20,314 nt of DNA, taken from contig CAZILN010000431.1 in the NCBI GenBank assembly GCA_964540005.1, positions 1-20,314 of the forward strand, given 5' to 3'. The stretch is from CAZILN01 sp964540005 (GTDB lineage: Bacteria; Bacteroidota; Bacteroidia; Bacteroidales; SM23-62). Positions within the stretch are counted from its first letter, which is position 1. Each line of letters opens with the position of its first letter. The translations under genes and the position numbers were made by a program. The notes beneath the pieces are model-generated. The model was not told the origin of the DNA, did no database searches, and saw nothing but the letters and a program-made list of their open reading frames with translations. Below are positions 1 through 8,923 of the stretch, piece by piece.

Positions 1-2910
1 TCCTTAACAGTCAGCCAGCCTGATACCATCGGATACTCGGATCTGATTGTCAGTCCGGTAGCCTGCCGGGGCGATAATAATGCTTCCATAAACATTACAG
101 GTTCAGGCGGGAATCCCCCCTACGATTATACTCTTATGCCCGGATCAGAAACCAACAATACAGGATTATTTGACAGCCTTGCTCCGGGGAGCTATACTGT
201 TGAAATTACCGGATCCGGAGGATGCCCGGGCTATACTACTGATGCTATTTTATTTACTGATCCTCCTTTTCTGGGCCTTGATTCTACAAACTATGCGACG
301 ATCAGCTGCCAGGGTGCAAACAACGGGTCAATAGAAATTTTTGCAAAGGGAGGCGTCAGTCCGATTAATTATTCTGTTGATACCGGGAACAACTATACTC
401 TTCTGGATATTTTCCCGAATCTTCCTCCATCCACTTATATTACGGTCATTCAAGATGCTAACGGATGTATGATAAAGGGAGACACCATAGTATTCACAGA
501 TCCTCCCGGCCTCCTGGTAGATAATCTGTCAAGCACAGATATAACATGCTTCGGAGACAGCAGCGGTACCATTACGGTCCTTGCCTCAGGCGGTACAACC
601 CCCCTAGAGTACACGCTTGACAGTATCAACTGGCAAACATCCGGTACGTTTACTTCTGTACCAGCCGGCAGCTATCGTGTTTATATGCGTGATGCCAATG
701 GCTGTGCCGATAGCACAAATTCTCTCACAATAACCCAGGGCCCTGAGATATTTGCTGATATTACAAGCGTTAAATCCCTGAACGGACAACCCGGATCCAT
801 ACATATCTCATCAAGCGGTGGTGTAGGCAGTCATCAATATTCATTAGATTCGATAGGCGTTACTATTCGCAACTTCCAGTCTGACACCTTCTTTACCCAG
901 GTCTGGCCGGAGATCTATGATGTTGTTATAAAGGATAATAATTCCTGCACCATGACCCAAAGTTACCTTCTTGAAGCTACGCCTCCCCTGCTGATCGGGG
1001 TCAGCCATACAGATAATACCTGTTTTGGCGATTCTGCAGGATCCATCACCCTCTCTTCGGTTAACGGTACAGGGGTAGTACAGTTTTCAATCGATGGCGG
1101 AACAAACCTGGATAATGACAGTATATACACCAGTCTTATCTCGACTGACTACTTCATATATGTTATCGATGAGGACCACAGGATATTCAGGGATACTTTA
1201 AAAATTACTCAACCTGAGGTAACTATCGTTATGGTAGATACGGTAATAAATATCAAATGTACCGGTGATAATGATGGCGCTATTCATACCAGGGTTTCGA
1301 GTGGCATTCGTCCAGTAAGCTATAGCTGGACAAGCCAGGATGGATTCACATCATCCGATTCTATCCTTACAAATCTAGTTGCCGATATATATGAGCTAAA
1401 AGTAACAGATGCTGCCGGATGCAATGCAAAGACCCTATCTGTAGAAATCAAGGAACCGATAAGCCTGAGTATCTCCTCCGACAGTATAGAAGATATCAGC
1501 TGTTACGGGAACGGTGACGGTGCCATATATATTACAGTAAACGGCGGGTCTCAACCCTATAATGTTTTATGGACAGGTCCTGATTCATATCAATCTTCCA
1601 GCTGGGATATTGCTAATCTTGACAGTGGTAACTACCAACTGGTAGTTACCGACCAGAACGGATGTAAAGCAAACCATGGACCGGTTAATATTTGGGAACC
1701 TGATAACCTGTCTGTAACAATAGAAGGTTCTTCCATCCTTAGCATTGATTGTGCAGGTACCAACGAAGGAAGTATAGATATAAGCGTCACAGGAGGAGTC
1801 CCTTCTTACTCTTATCTCTGGTCCGGTCCGGATGGTTTTACCTCACTCCTGGAAGATATTGCCACCCTTGGCGGCGGAGAATACCGGCTCATCGTTATAG
1901 ACGGGAATTCCTGTAATGTGTCCACCGGTCCCATATCCATTTCTGAACCTGAGACAATTGGCATTGTTGAGACAATTACTCCGGCTACCTGCTACCGTTC
2001 CAGTTTTAACGGGTCTATTTCTCTGTCTGTAGGCGGTGGGACAGGACCATATACTTATTTATGGTCGAATAATGCAACAAGCAAAGATATTTCCGGTCTT
2101 GATGCAGGCAATTATTTCGTAACCATTACCGATGCAAATGATTGTGAAGTAAGCAATGGATTTATTGTAAGCTCTTCTTCTTCAGTCCGTGCCAGTGCAG
2201 GTAATGATACAGCTGTCTGTCCGGGTGAACAACTGATCCTGGACGGCCAGGGAGGCGATTTCTACATGTGGCAACCTGAGACCGGTTTAAGTAATCCTAA
2301 TATCCCCAATCCTGTTGCAACTGTAACTGAGAGTATTCAATACATACTCATAGTCTCCGACCCCATCTGTGTTGATTCGGATACACTGATCATTAAACAA
2401 CATCCCCAGATGACAGTTGATGCAGGTGAAGATACCACAATTACCATCGGGCAGACCATTCAAATGCAAACCAGTGGCGGACCCTTTGAATCATACTCAT
2501 GGCTGCCGGTAACAGGCCTGGATGATCCCGGGAGCAGATCCCCTATGCTGACCGTGGTGGGTACTATCACATATATTGTAACAGTAACAGATTCATTTGG
2601 TTGTAGTGCCACAGATTCTGTCTATATTGAGGTGCCTCATGGTCTTGTTATCTATTCAGGATTTACACCCAATAATGACGGGGTTAATGATTACTGGGAT
2701 ATAGACAATACAGGGTCATATTCTGGGATCATTGTAGAAGTATATAACAGATGGGGCAAGCAGATATTCAGTTCAATTGATTATTTCGATGAAGATCGCT
2801 GGGATGGGACATATAATGGAAAGGAAGTTCCTACAGGAACCTATTATTATATTATCAGCAGGGGGGAAGGATTACCTGCGATTACAGGCACCGTAACTAT
2901 AATCAGATAG
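1..2910 (+). CDS. SprB-repeat surface adhesin with T9SS type B C-terminal domain (5' partial)
   Basis: The frame is open from base 1, so this is the C-terminal 969 residues of a larger protein; the ATG at 136 is internal. I count about nine repeats of roughly 85 residues, each built like SprB repeats: a Cys followed by a G-D/N-G-S/A-I stretch, then GG.xPY.Y and a D.NGC ending (for example TDITCFGDSSGTI). The fourth unit lacks the leading Cys. Two PKD-like units follow (visible residues about 729-880, each starting with an AG.DT motif). The last 87 residues are a gliding-motility-type C-terminal domain with FTPNNDGVNDYWDI, YNRWGKQIF, WDG and GTYYYI. In known systems this domain targets the protein to the T9SS and the repeats form long cell-surface filaments used for gliding or adhesion. 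Its PorP/SprF partner starts 2 bases after the stop codon. The ligand is unknown. Confidence 0.93.
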   Translation, partial: SLTVSQPDTIGYSDLIVSPVACRGDNNASINITGSGGNPPYDYTLMPGSETNNTGLFDSLAPGSYTVEITGSGGCPGYTTDAILFTDPPFLGLDSTNYATISCQGANNGSIEIFAKGGVSPINYSVDTGNNYTLLDIFPNLPPSTYITVIQDANGCMIKGDTIVFTDPPGLLVDNLSSTDITCFGDSSGTITVLASGGTTPLEYTLDSINWQTSGTFTSVPAGSYRVYMRDANGCADSTNSLTITQGPEIFADITSVKSLNGQPGSIHISSSGGVGSHQYSLDSIGVTIRNFQSDTFFTQVWPEIYDVVIKDNNSCTMTQSYLLEATPPLLIGVSHTDNTCFGDSAGSITLSSVNGTGVVQFSIDGGTNLDNDSIYTSLISTDYFIYVIDEDHRIFRDTLKITQPEVTIVMVDTVINIKCTGDNDGAIHTRVSSGIRPVSYSWTSQDGFTSSDSILTNLVADIYELKVTDAAGCNAKTLSVEIKEPISLSISSDSIEDISCYGNGDGAIYITVNGGSQPYNVLWTGPDSYQSSSWDIANLDSGNYQLVVTDQNGCKANHGPVNIWEPDNLSVTIEGSSILSIDCAGTNEGSIDISVTGGVPSYSYLWSGPDGFTSLLEDIATLGGGEYRLIVIDGNSCNVSTGPISISEPETIGIVETITPATCYRSSFNGSISLSVGGGTGPYTYLWSNNATSKDISGLDAGNYFVTITDANDCEVSNGFIVSSSSSVRASAGNDTAVCPGEQLILDGQGGDFYMWQPETGLSNPNIPNPVATVTESIQYILIVSDPICVDSDTLIIKQHPQMTVDAGEDTTITIGQTIQMQTSGGPFESYSWLPVTGLDDPGSRSPMLTVVGTITYIVTVTDSFGCSATDSVYIEVPHGLVIYSGFTPNNDGVNDYWDIDNTGSYSGIIVEVYNRWGKQIFSSIDYFDEDRWDGTYNGKEVPTGTYYYIISRGEGLPAITGTVTIIR

Positions 2911-2911
2911 T

Positions 2912-3811
2912 ATGAACAGGAAAACAGTCGTCATATTACTGATCGGATTGATCCAGATAACAGGCGTTTACGGACAACAAACGCCCATTTATACTCAGTT
3001 CATGTTCAACCCCTTTATATATAATCCGGCCTTTGCAGGTGTTGATCCTTATTACCAGATCAGATCGAATCACAGGTTCCAGTGGATCGGCATTAAGGAT
3101 CCACCGGTTACCAATACCCTGAGTTTCCAGGGACCCCACTCAAGTTTGCCTATGGGTTTCGGAGGTTATCTTTATAATGATGTTACCGGGCCCACAAGTA
3201 AAACCGGACTGACCGGTTCCTATGCTTATAACATTGGCCTTACTGAAAGCATCCGGCTGTCAATGGGAATATCAGCAGGTATCATACAATTCAAGGTGGA
3301 CGGGACCCAGATACAGTTTAAAGAAGATGAACCCGACCTGGCAATACTGGATGGAATTCAGTCAAGTTATGTTCCTGATGCCAATTTCGGATTGTATCTT
3401 TATGCCGATAATTATTATGCCGGCTTTTCAACATCGCAACTGATTAATACCAAGCTCAAACTGACCAATGATCAGAATGGCTTGAATAAACTTAAAAGCC
3501 ATTTTTATCTCATTGGAGGATACAAATACGAGATCAACACTAATTTCAAAATAGAGCCCAGCCTGATGGTAAAAGGTACTGCACCGGCACAACTTCAGGC
3601 TGATGTCAATGCCAGGGTTGTTTATCAGGACAGAGGATGGCTGGGCGTTTCATTCAGGAGCCAGGATGCTGTCTCTTTCCTTCTTGGTTACATTCAGGAG
3701 GAGAGGATCTATATTGGATACTCTTATGATTTCACAATCACTGGCCTTAAAAAGTATAATACAGGATCACATGAAATAATGATAGGTTACAGATTTAATG
3801 ATTTAAAATGA
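2912..3811 (+). CDS. PorP/SprF family T9SS outer-membrane protein
   Basis: A 299-residue protein with a signal peptide (hydrophobic residues 5-17, likely cleavage after VYG at 21). The mature start, QQTPIYTQFMFNPFIYNPAF, is the PorP/SprF hallmark, followed by YYQIRSNHRFQW and alternating beta strands with many Tyr and Gly that fit a beta barrel. The C-terminus is a strand of the kind recognised by the outer-membrane assembly machinery. In Flavobacterium, SprF is needed to export or anchor SprB, and such genes usually lie directly downstream of type B CTD adhesins. Here only one base separates the adhesin stop from the ATG, so I infer a dedicated partner. The start is fixed by the signal peptide and the tight spacing. 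It overlaps the next gene by 4 bp (ATGA), indicating translational coupling. Confidence 0.93.
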   Translation: MNRKTVVILLIGLIQITGVYGQQTPIYTQFMFNPFIYNPAFAGVDPYYQIRSNHRFQWIGIKDPPVTNTLSFQGPHSSLPMGFGGYLYNDVTGPTSKTGLTGSYAYNIGLTESIRLSMGISAGIIQFKVDGTQIQFKEDEPDLAILDGIQSSYVPDANFGLYLYADNYYAGFSTSQLINTKLKLTNDQNGLNKLKSHFYLIGGYKYEINTNFKIEPSLMVKGTAPAQLQADVNARVVYQDRGWLGVSFRSQDAVSFLLGYIQEERIYIGYSYDFTITGLKKYNTGSHEIMIGYRFNDLK

Positions 3812-4194
3812 GCAACAGATCCGTATTGGCAAATAAAAAAGCCCTGGCACCCTGTATTTCGATTTTACTACTGATCATCCTAAGCTGCAATCCTTCAAAA
3901 CCTCCTCCCAGGGAATATTTCATTCCACGTGAAAAACTGGTTGACATCCTTATAGATATGCATATGGCCGACGCGGTACAAGCAACACCGAGGTTCAGGG
4001 ATATATCCAGGGAATATGATTCTATCGATCCATATACCAATATATTCCTTCACCATGAGACCACCAAGCAGGCTTTTGACAGCACAATGGCCTATTACTC
4101 AATAAATCCGAAAAATCTAATAAGCATCTATGATGAGGTAATAATGAAGATGACAATGATCAATGATTCCCTTCAGCCGGTCATTACGAAATAA
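3808..4194 (+). CDS. DUF4296 domain lipoprotein
   Basis: A 128-residue protein with a basic N-terminus, a hydrophobic stretch at 17-26 and a lipobox ending at C27 (IILSC), so it is probably an outer-membrane or periplasmic lipoprotein. The region from about residue 35 has the DUF4296 pattern: IPREKLVDILIDMHMADA, then a Tyr-rich helical part with FLHHETTKQAFDSTMAYYS and a YDEVIMKM segment. This family is Bacteroidota-specific and its function is unknown. It overlaps the PorP/SprF stop codon by 4 bp, placing it at the end of the adhesin operon. Whether it takes part in T9SS function is only inference from position. Confidence 0.85.
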   Translation: MSNRSVLANKKALAPCISILLLIILSCNPSKPPPREYFIPREKLVDILIDMHMADAVQATPRFRDISREYDSIDPYTNIFLHHETTKQAFDSTMAYYSINPKNLISIYDEVIMKMTMINDSLQPVITK

Positions 4195-4217
4195 TCATCC
4201 ATTAAACTTCCGTCCTC

Positions 4218-4301
4218 ATGGCAACATTGCTTTTTAATGACATTATCTTTGATCCGGCTAAAAGCAGGCGGCTGGGTATTAAACCCCTGGTTAGTTTTTG
4301 A
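4218..4301 (+). pseudogene. Relic: N-terminus of a radical SAM protein
   Basis: A 27-codon frame starts with ATG at 4218, 23 bp after the DUF4296 stop. Its product contains LLFNDIIFDPAKSRRLG, which matches from memory the N-terminus of a Bacteroidota radical SAM family (typically LFD.IIFGPVKSRRLG followed by SLGVNLLP and a CxxxCxxC cluster). After RRLGI the similarity stops and the frame ends at TGA 4299-4301. The cysteine cluster and the rest of the enzyme are missing. I infer that a deletion joined the first ~21 codons to sequence in front of the glycosyltransferase. Chance similarity or a translated leader peptide are alternatives. Confidence 0.5.
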
Positions 4302-4308
4302 ATCCAAA

Positions 4309-5397
4309 TTGCCACAGATAAAGACTATATTGATTTGTCCCCTGAACTGGGGTCTGGGCCATGCGAGCAGGGTTTTCATGATCATCAAAGCCCTTCATGA
4401 ATCCAGGTACAGGGTGATAATTGGGGCTGATAAACTTGCCCTTCAATTATTAAAGACCGAATTCCCTGGTCTGGAAATTATCCGAATCAGGGACATTACA
4501 ATCAGATACAGCCGCTGGTTCCCAGCCTGGATGGTCATACTGGCAAACTCACCCGTTCTCGCTTTCTCCATTTTCAGGGAACATCACCTGATTAAAAAGA
4601 TAATAGCAGATCTTCATCCTGATATGATAATCTCTGACAACCGTTATGGTCTATGGAATAAAAATGTGCTGAGTGTTATCCTTACTCATCAGCTATCCCC
4701 CAGATTGCCAGCGCTTCTCAGGATTTTTGAAAACTCTCTAAGTAACCTCATCTACAAATTAATACGGAAATTTGACTACTGCTGGGTGCCTGATCTGAAG
4801 GGAGTTTCCAGCTTATCAGGTAATTTGTCAGTTACAAAGAAAAAGTCTGCTTCAATTCGATATATAGGTTATCTTTCACGGTTTTCTTCTCTCGAAATCA
4901 AACCAGCTGAGAAGATTTATAATCTGATGTTCATCATATCTGGTCCGGAACCCCAGCGCTCTGTTTTCCTGAAGATCATACTTGATGAGTTAAAGGATAT
5001 ATCGCAAAATACCCTTATAGTATCCGGAGAACCGGATAAGGATTATTCATACATGCATTCGCCCGGGTGCAGGATAGTTTCACATTTGCCCTCCCGGAAA
5101 TTCATGGCTGCATTCAGTTCCTCGGAATATATAATTTGCAGGGCAGGTTATACAACTATCATGGATCTTGTAGTACTGGGGAAAAAAGCCTTACTTGTAC
5201 CTACACCCGGCCAAACAGAACAGGAATATCTGTCCCGGTACCTGTATGATAAGGGTATATTTCCCAGCCTTCCCCAGAGTCAATTTACTATTGAATCAGC
5301 CATAAGGATTACTGACAACTTCCATTTTCAGAAGATGAATAAGATAAGCAATATATCATTCCAGGATTTAATAGAGGAGCATAGTAAGGGAAACTGA
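4309..5397 (+). CDS. MurG-like glycosyltransferase (GT-B fold, GT28-type)
   Basis: From the TTG at 4309 this is 362 residues. The N-terminus reads ILICPLNWGLGHASR, the glycine-rich acceptor-side loop of GT28-type enzymes. The C-terminal half carries GCRIVSHLPSRKFMAAF and then RAGYTTIMDLVVLGKKALLV (from R278) and PTPGQTEQEYL, the nucleotide-sugar binding end of the GT-B fold. It likely moves a sugar from a UDP-sugar to a lipid or glycan at the membrane; the substrates are not readable. An ATG at 4237 would add 24 residues, but that stretch overlaps the radical SAM-like relic in another frame and precedes the conserved first strand, so I prefer the TTG. The 3' end overlaps the convergent PAP2-like gene by 30 bp. 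Confidence 0.8.
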   Translation: MPQIKTILICPLNWGLGHASRVFMIIKALHESRYRVIIGADKLALQLLKTEFPGLEIIRIRDITIRYSRWFPAWMVILANSPVLAFSIFREHHLIKKIIADLHPDMIISDNRYGLWNKNVLSVILTHQLSPRLPALLRIFENSLSNLIYKLIRKFDYCWVPDLKGVSSLSGNLSVTKKKSASIRYIGYLSRFSSLEIKPAEKIYNLMFIISGPEPQRSVFLKIILDELKDISQNTLIVSGEPDKDYSYMHSPGCRIVSHLPSRKFMAAFSSSEYIICRAGYTTIMDLVVLGKKALLVPTPGQTEQEYLSRYLYDKGIFPSLPQSQFTIESAIRITDNFHFQKMNKISNISFQDLIEEHSKGN

Positions 5398-5973
5398 AAA
5401 GAAGCCTGTCAGGAAACCTGTATAAACCTGGGCAGGATTATGAACTTTGAGTTGCAGCCTGGCAAAACCTATCAAGCCAGCCGCCACAATTGCCAAAATC
5501 AGGAAGAATTGGAGATCCACCCTGAGCGACCATATCAGAAAGCTTATCAAACCTGTTAATCCTCCGATACCAATCATGTGAGCGCTGATTTTCCAGATGA
5601 ATGTTGTAATGATCGCGCACATAACCGCCACCGAACTACCTAGTATGAAAGAATGATAAGCAGGCGGTATAGGTATTTTCTTAAGCAGATAGTAACAGAA
5701 CAGGTACAAAAGGAAGCCTGCAATCATTGGAATAAAACGTTCTTTCCTGTCATTCAGGTGTACGTTCATTATCAGTTTTTGATAAAGAAAGAAAGGCACC
5801 AGGCTCAAGGGGATGATAATGGTACAGAGTACAACCAGGAGGAAAATTACTTTTTTGGCATCATAAGGCAGGTAGGACAGGTATGTGCTGGAATTAAAAA
5901 GTACCAGCAAGCCAACCGTCGGCATTAGCAATGGGTGCAGCACATATGATATAATGGCAGATAACTTTTTCAC
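5368..5973 (-). CDS. PAP2-superfamily-like integral membrane protein
   Basis: A 201-residue protein with about six hydrophobic segments (about 8-27, 42-63, 80-97, 108-127, 135-150, 154-171 and a short last one). It has traces of the PAP2 phosphatase motifs: ISAHMIGIGG (SAH at 130-132, like the SGH motif) and ARLQLKVHNPAQV, where R172-x5-H178 matches motif 3 but the expected Asp is Q182. NDRKERFIP may stand for motif 1. PAP2 enzymes dephosphorylate lipid phosphates such as undecaprenyl diphosphate; with the changed third residue, activity is uncertain. The start is GTG at 5973 (MKKLSAII), 18 bp after rpoN. It is the last gene of the asnS-rpoN operon, and its stop lies inside the convergent glycosyltransferase. 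Confidence 0.7.
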   Translation of the reverse strand: MKKLSAIISYVLHPLLMPTVGLLVLFNSSTYLSYLPYDAKKVIFLLVVLCTIIIPLSLVPFFLYQKLIMNVHLNDRKERFIPMIAGFLLYLFCYYLLKKIPIPPAYHSFILGSSVAVMCAIITTFIWKISAHMIGIGGLTGLISFLIWSLRVDLQFFLILAIVAAGLIGFARLQLKVHNPAQVYTGFLTGFFSVSLTMLLY

Positions 5974-5991
5974 TCATTTATGTTCCCAAAA

Positions 5992-7455
5992 CTATAATTC
6001 CTTCCTTAATCTTGCTACGGGTATATTGAGTTGCTCGCGATACTTGGCAACTGTCCTGCGGGCAATCTGATATCCCTTCTCCTGCAGGATCTCAGCCAGC
6101 CTTTCATCGGTTAATGGTTTCCTTTTCTTCTCAGCATTTATCAATTCCTGAAGAATGCTCTTGATTTCCCTGGTTGATACCTCTTCCCCGGCATCAGTCT
6201 GTAAGCCTTCAGAAAAGAAATATTTTAAGGAAAATATCCCAAAATGTGTTTGAATGTATTTACTGTTTGCCACCCTGGATATTGTTGAAATATCAAGTCC
6301 TGTTATATCGGCAATATCTTTCAGGATCATTGGCCTCAATTTTTTCTCATCGCCTTCGAGAAAATACTCATGTTGATAATTAATTATTGCATTCATGGTC
6401 ATCAGCAAAGTATTTTGCCTCTGTTTGATGGCATCTATGAACCATTTAGCGGAATCCAGTTTCTGTTTTACAAAACTAATGGCATCCTTATCCTGAGGGG
6501 TATGATTGTTCTTTTTATTCTTGAATGACTGGATCATTTCACTGTATGTCTGGCTGATACGCAGTTCAGGCTCATTGCGGGAATTCAGGCTCAGCTGAAG
6601 TTCCCCTTCCGAGTTGTCGAGAACAAAATCAGGCACGATGTGCTGCACATTTTTATTCTGGGGATCGCTGTATGTACTGCCGGGTTTAGGATTCAGCTTC
6701 AAGATCTCATCTATGGCCGCTTTAAGTTCCTCTTCAGTAATATTCAGCCTTGTAATTATTTTATCATAATGCTTCCTGGTGAATTCCTGGAAAAAGTATT
6801 TTAGAATCCGCCTTGCCAGTCCGGTTACCGGTTGGTTTAAATCCTTTATCTCAATTTGAAGGAGGAGGCATTCCTGGAGGTCCCTTGCCCCTATACCTAC
6901 GGGATCAAAATCCTGGATGATTTTCAATACTTCTTCCAGTTCTTCCTCAGATGTAATTATATTCTGTGAGAATGCCAGGTCATCACTGATAGCCGTAAGT
7001 TTTCTCCTCAGGTACCCATCTTCGTCAATGTTTCCCAGGATATATTCAGCAAGCTGTATCTGCTTCTCCGTCAATTGTCTGAGGCCCAGCTGACCTTCCA
7101 GGTATTCATTGAAGGATGACCCTACTGAAAAAGGTATCTCTTCTTTGCGTTCATCCCTGGAATAATTCTGCGATGAAAGCCTGTACGAAGGTATGTCTTC
7201 ATCATTCATGTAATCTTCCAATGAAAACTCCTCCTGTTCTATTTCACTGGCAGATCGTTCCTCCTCATTCAGGTCTTCATCAGAAGATTTCTCTTCAAAT
7301 TCGTCAGCTCCTTCTTCAAGGACAGGATTCTCTTCAAGCTCCTTTTTAATTCTCTGTTCTAGCTGTATGGTTGGTATTTCCAACAGCTTGATCATTTGAA
7401 TCTGCTGTGGTGATAATTTCTGAAGTAATTTCTGCTGTAATCTTTGCTTCAACAT
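5992..7455 (-). CDS. rpoN: RNA polymerase sigma-54 factor
   Basis: A 487-residue protein with the full sigma-54 layout. Region I (1-50) is glutamine- and leucine-rich (LSPQQIQMIKLLEIPTIQLE) and receives activator ATPase input. Region II (about 52-105) is very acidic, with runs of Glu, Asp and Ser. The core-binding region follows, including QDFDPVGIGARDLQECLLLQ. The HTH lies in LKDIADITGLDISTISRV, and the RpoN box ARRTVAKYRE is at residues 465-474, where it reads the -24 promoter element. The protein directs RNA polymerase to -24/-12 promoters and needs an enhancer-binding ATPase, none of which is in this window. It starts at ATG, 46 bp after asnS, with which it is probably cotranscribed. Confidence 0.97.
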   Translation of the reverse strand: MLKQRLQQKLLQKLSPQQIQMIKLLEIPTIQLEQRIKKELEENPVLEEGADEFEEKSSDEDLNEEERSASEIEQEEFSLEDYMNDEDIPSYRLSSQNYSRDERKEEIPFSVGSSFNEYLEGQLGLRQLTEKQIQLAEYILGNIDEDGYLRRKLTAISDDLAFSQNIITSEEELEEVLKIIQDFDPVGIGARDLQECLLLQIEIKDLNQPVTGLARRILKYFFQEFTRKHYDKIITRLNITEEELKAAIDEILKLNPKPGSTYSDPQNKNVQHIVPDFVLDNSEGELQLSLNSRNEPELRISQTYSEMIQSFKNKKNNHTPQDKDAISFVKQKLDSAKWFIDAIKQRQNTLLMTMNAIINYQHEYFLEGDEKKLRPMILKDIADITGLDISTISRVANSKYIQTHFGIFSLKYFFSEGLQTDAGEEVSTREIKSILQELINAEKKRKPLTDERLAEILQEKGYQIARRTVAKYREQLNIPVARLRKEL

Positions 7456-7501
7456 GATCTGACTCGTCTGCTCTGAAAATATCTCAAAAGTTACGAATTT
7501 T

Positions 7502-8899
7502 TTAAAAATCAGCGTTTTTCGGTGTTCTTGGGAATGGTATTACATCTCTAATATTGCTCATTCCCGAGATGAACTGAATCAGCCTCTCAAATCCAAGTCC
7601 AAAACCACTGTGAGGTGCTGTCCCGAATTTCCTTGTTTCGAGGTACCACCACAGGTCTTCTTCCGGCAGATTCAATTCCCTTATCCATGAATACAGTCGT
7701 TCATAGTTTTCTTCTCGCTGTGATCCGCCTATGATCTCACCGATTTTCGGAAATAGTACATCCATGGCCCTGACAGTTTTACCGTCATCATTCTGCTTCA
7801 TATAGAACGCCTTGATCTTCTTTGGATAATTGGTAATTATCACCGGTTTTTTGAAATGCTTTTCAACCAGGTATCGTTCGTGTTCAGATTGAAGGTCGGT
7901 TCCCCAGTTTACCGGAAATTCAAATTTCTGATCTGCTTTTGAGAGAATATCTATGCCTTCAGTATAGTCGATTCTCATGAAATCATTCTCCAGAATGAAT
8001 TTCAGGGTTTCAATCAGGTCCGGCTCATACATTTTCCGCAGAAATTCAAGATCGGTCCTGCATGTATCAAGTACATAAGCAATCAAATATTTCAGGAAAT
8101 CTTCTGCCAGATCCATATTATCATTAATGTCATAAAAAGCCATCTCGGGTTCAATCATCCAGAACTCAGCGAGATGACGGGGTGTGTTCGAATTTTCAGC
8201 CCTGAAAGTCGGTCCGAATGTATAAATGGCAGAAAGTGCCAGAGCTCCAAGTTCCCCTTCCAGTTGACCGGATACAGTAAGATTAGTCTCTTTCCCAAAA
8301 AAGTCTTCTGAGAAATTAATCTCATTATTATCAGTCAGGGGCAAATCCTTCAGGTCAAGGGTGGTTACCCTGAACATTTCTCCAGCCCCCTCGGCATCAG
8401 ATCCTGTAATGATGGGAGTATGCAAGTAGTAAAAGCCATTGTCATTAAAATATTTATGGATGCCGTAGGCCAGGTGGTGCCTGAGCCGAAATATAGCACC
8501 AAAGGTATTTGTTCTTGGCCGCAAATGGGCTATTTCCCTCAGGAACTCCAGTGTGTGTCCCTTTTTTTGCAGAGGATAGGTTTCCGGATCTGCTGTGCCG
8601 TATAGCTCGATTTCTCTTGCCTGTATTTCCACGGCCTGCTCCTGTCCCATCGATTTTACCAGGGTTCCCTTCACAAAAATACTGGCACCGGTACTGATAT
8701 TTGTTATTATTTCCGAATCGAAATTTTCAACATCTGCTACAATTTGAATGCTATCAAGTGTGGATCCATCATTTACAGTAATAAAAGCCACCTTCTTTCC
8801 AACTCTTTTGGTCCTGACCCATCCTTTCACAATACACTCTATATCAAAGTCCTGTGACCCTAACAAATCGACTATTTTTTTACGATTGAATTCTTTCAT
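7502..8899 (-). CDS. asnS: Asparaginyl-tRNA synthetase
   Basis: A class IIb aminoacyl-tRNA synthetase that charges tRNA-Asn in the cytoplasm. The N-terminal OB-fold anticodon-binding domain reads VKGWVRTKRVGKKVAFI and NDGS. The catalytic domain has the class II motif 2 FRAENSNTPRHLAEFWMIEP and the C-terminal motif 3 GFGLGFERLIQFISGMSNIR followed by DVIPFPRTP, the AsnRS ending. From the ATG at 8899 the protein is 465 residues, the usual AsnRS size. An upstream TTG at 8926 would add nine residues, but it lies inside a TAnnTTTG promoter-like box, so the ATG is preferred. It is the first gene of an asnS-rpoN-PAP2 operon. Confidence 0.97.
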   Translation of the reverse strand: MKEFNRKKIVDLLGSQDFDIECIVKGWVRTKRVGKKVAFITVNDGSTLDSIQIVADVENFDSEIITNISTGASIFVKGTLVKSMGQEQAVEIQAREIELYGTADPETYPLQKKGHTLEFLREIAHLRPRTNTFGAIFRLRHHLAYGIHKYFNDNGFYYLHTPIITGSDAEGAGEMFRVTTLDLKDLPLTDNNEINFSEDFFGKETNLTVSGQLEGELGALALSAIYTFGPTFRAENSNTPRHLAEFWMIEPEMAFYDINDNMDLAEDFLKYLIAYVLDTCRTDLEFLRKMYEPDLIETLKFILENDFMRIDYTEGIDILSKADQKFEFPVNWGTDLQSEHERYLVEKHFKKPVIITNYPKKIKAFYMKQNDDGKTVRAMDVLFPKIGEIIGGSQREENYERLYSWIRELNLPEEDLWWYLETRKFGTAPHSGFGLGFERLIQFISGMSNIRDVIPFPRTPKNADF

Positions 8900-8923
8900 C
8901 GCTCTACATTTAGACAATGAGTA

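Noticed and set aside
4237..4308. ATG-started N-terminal extension of the glycosyltransferase
   Set aside because: It adds 24 residues with no family similarity before the first conserved strand and overlaps the radical SAM-like frame; TTG 4309 fits better.
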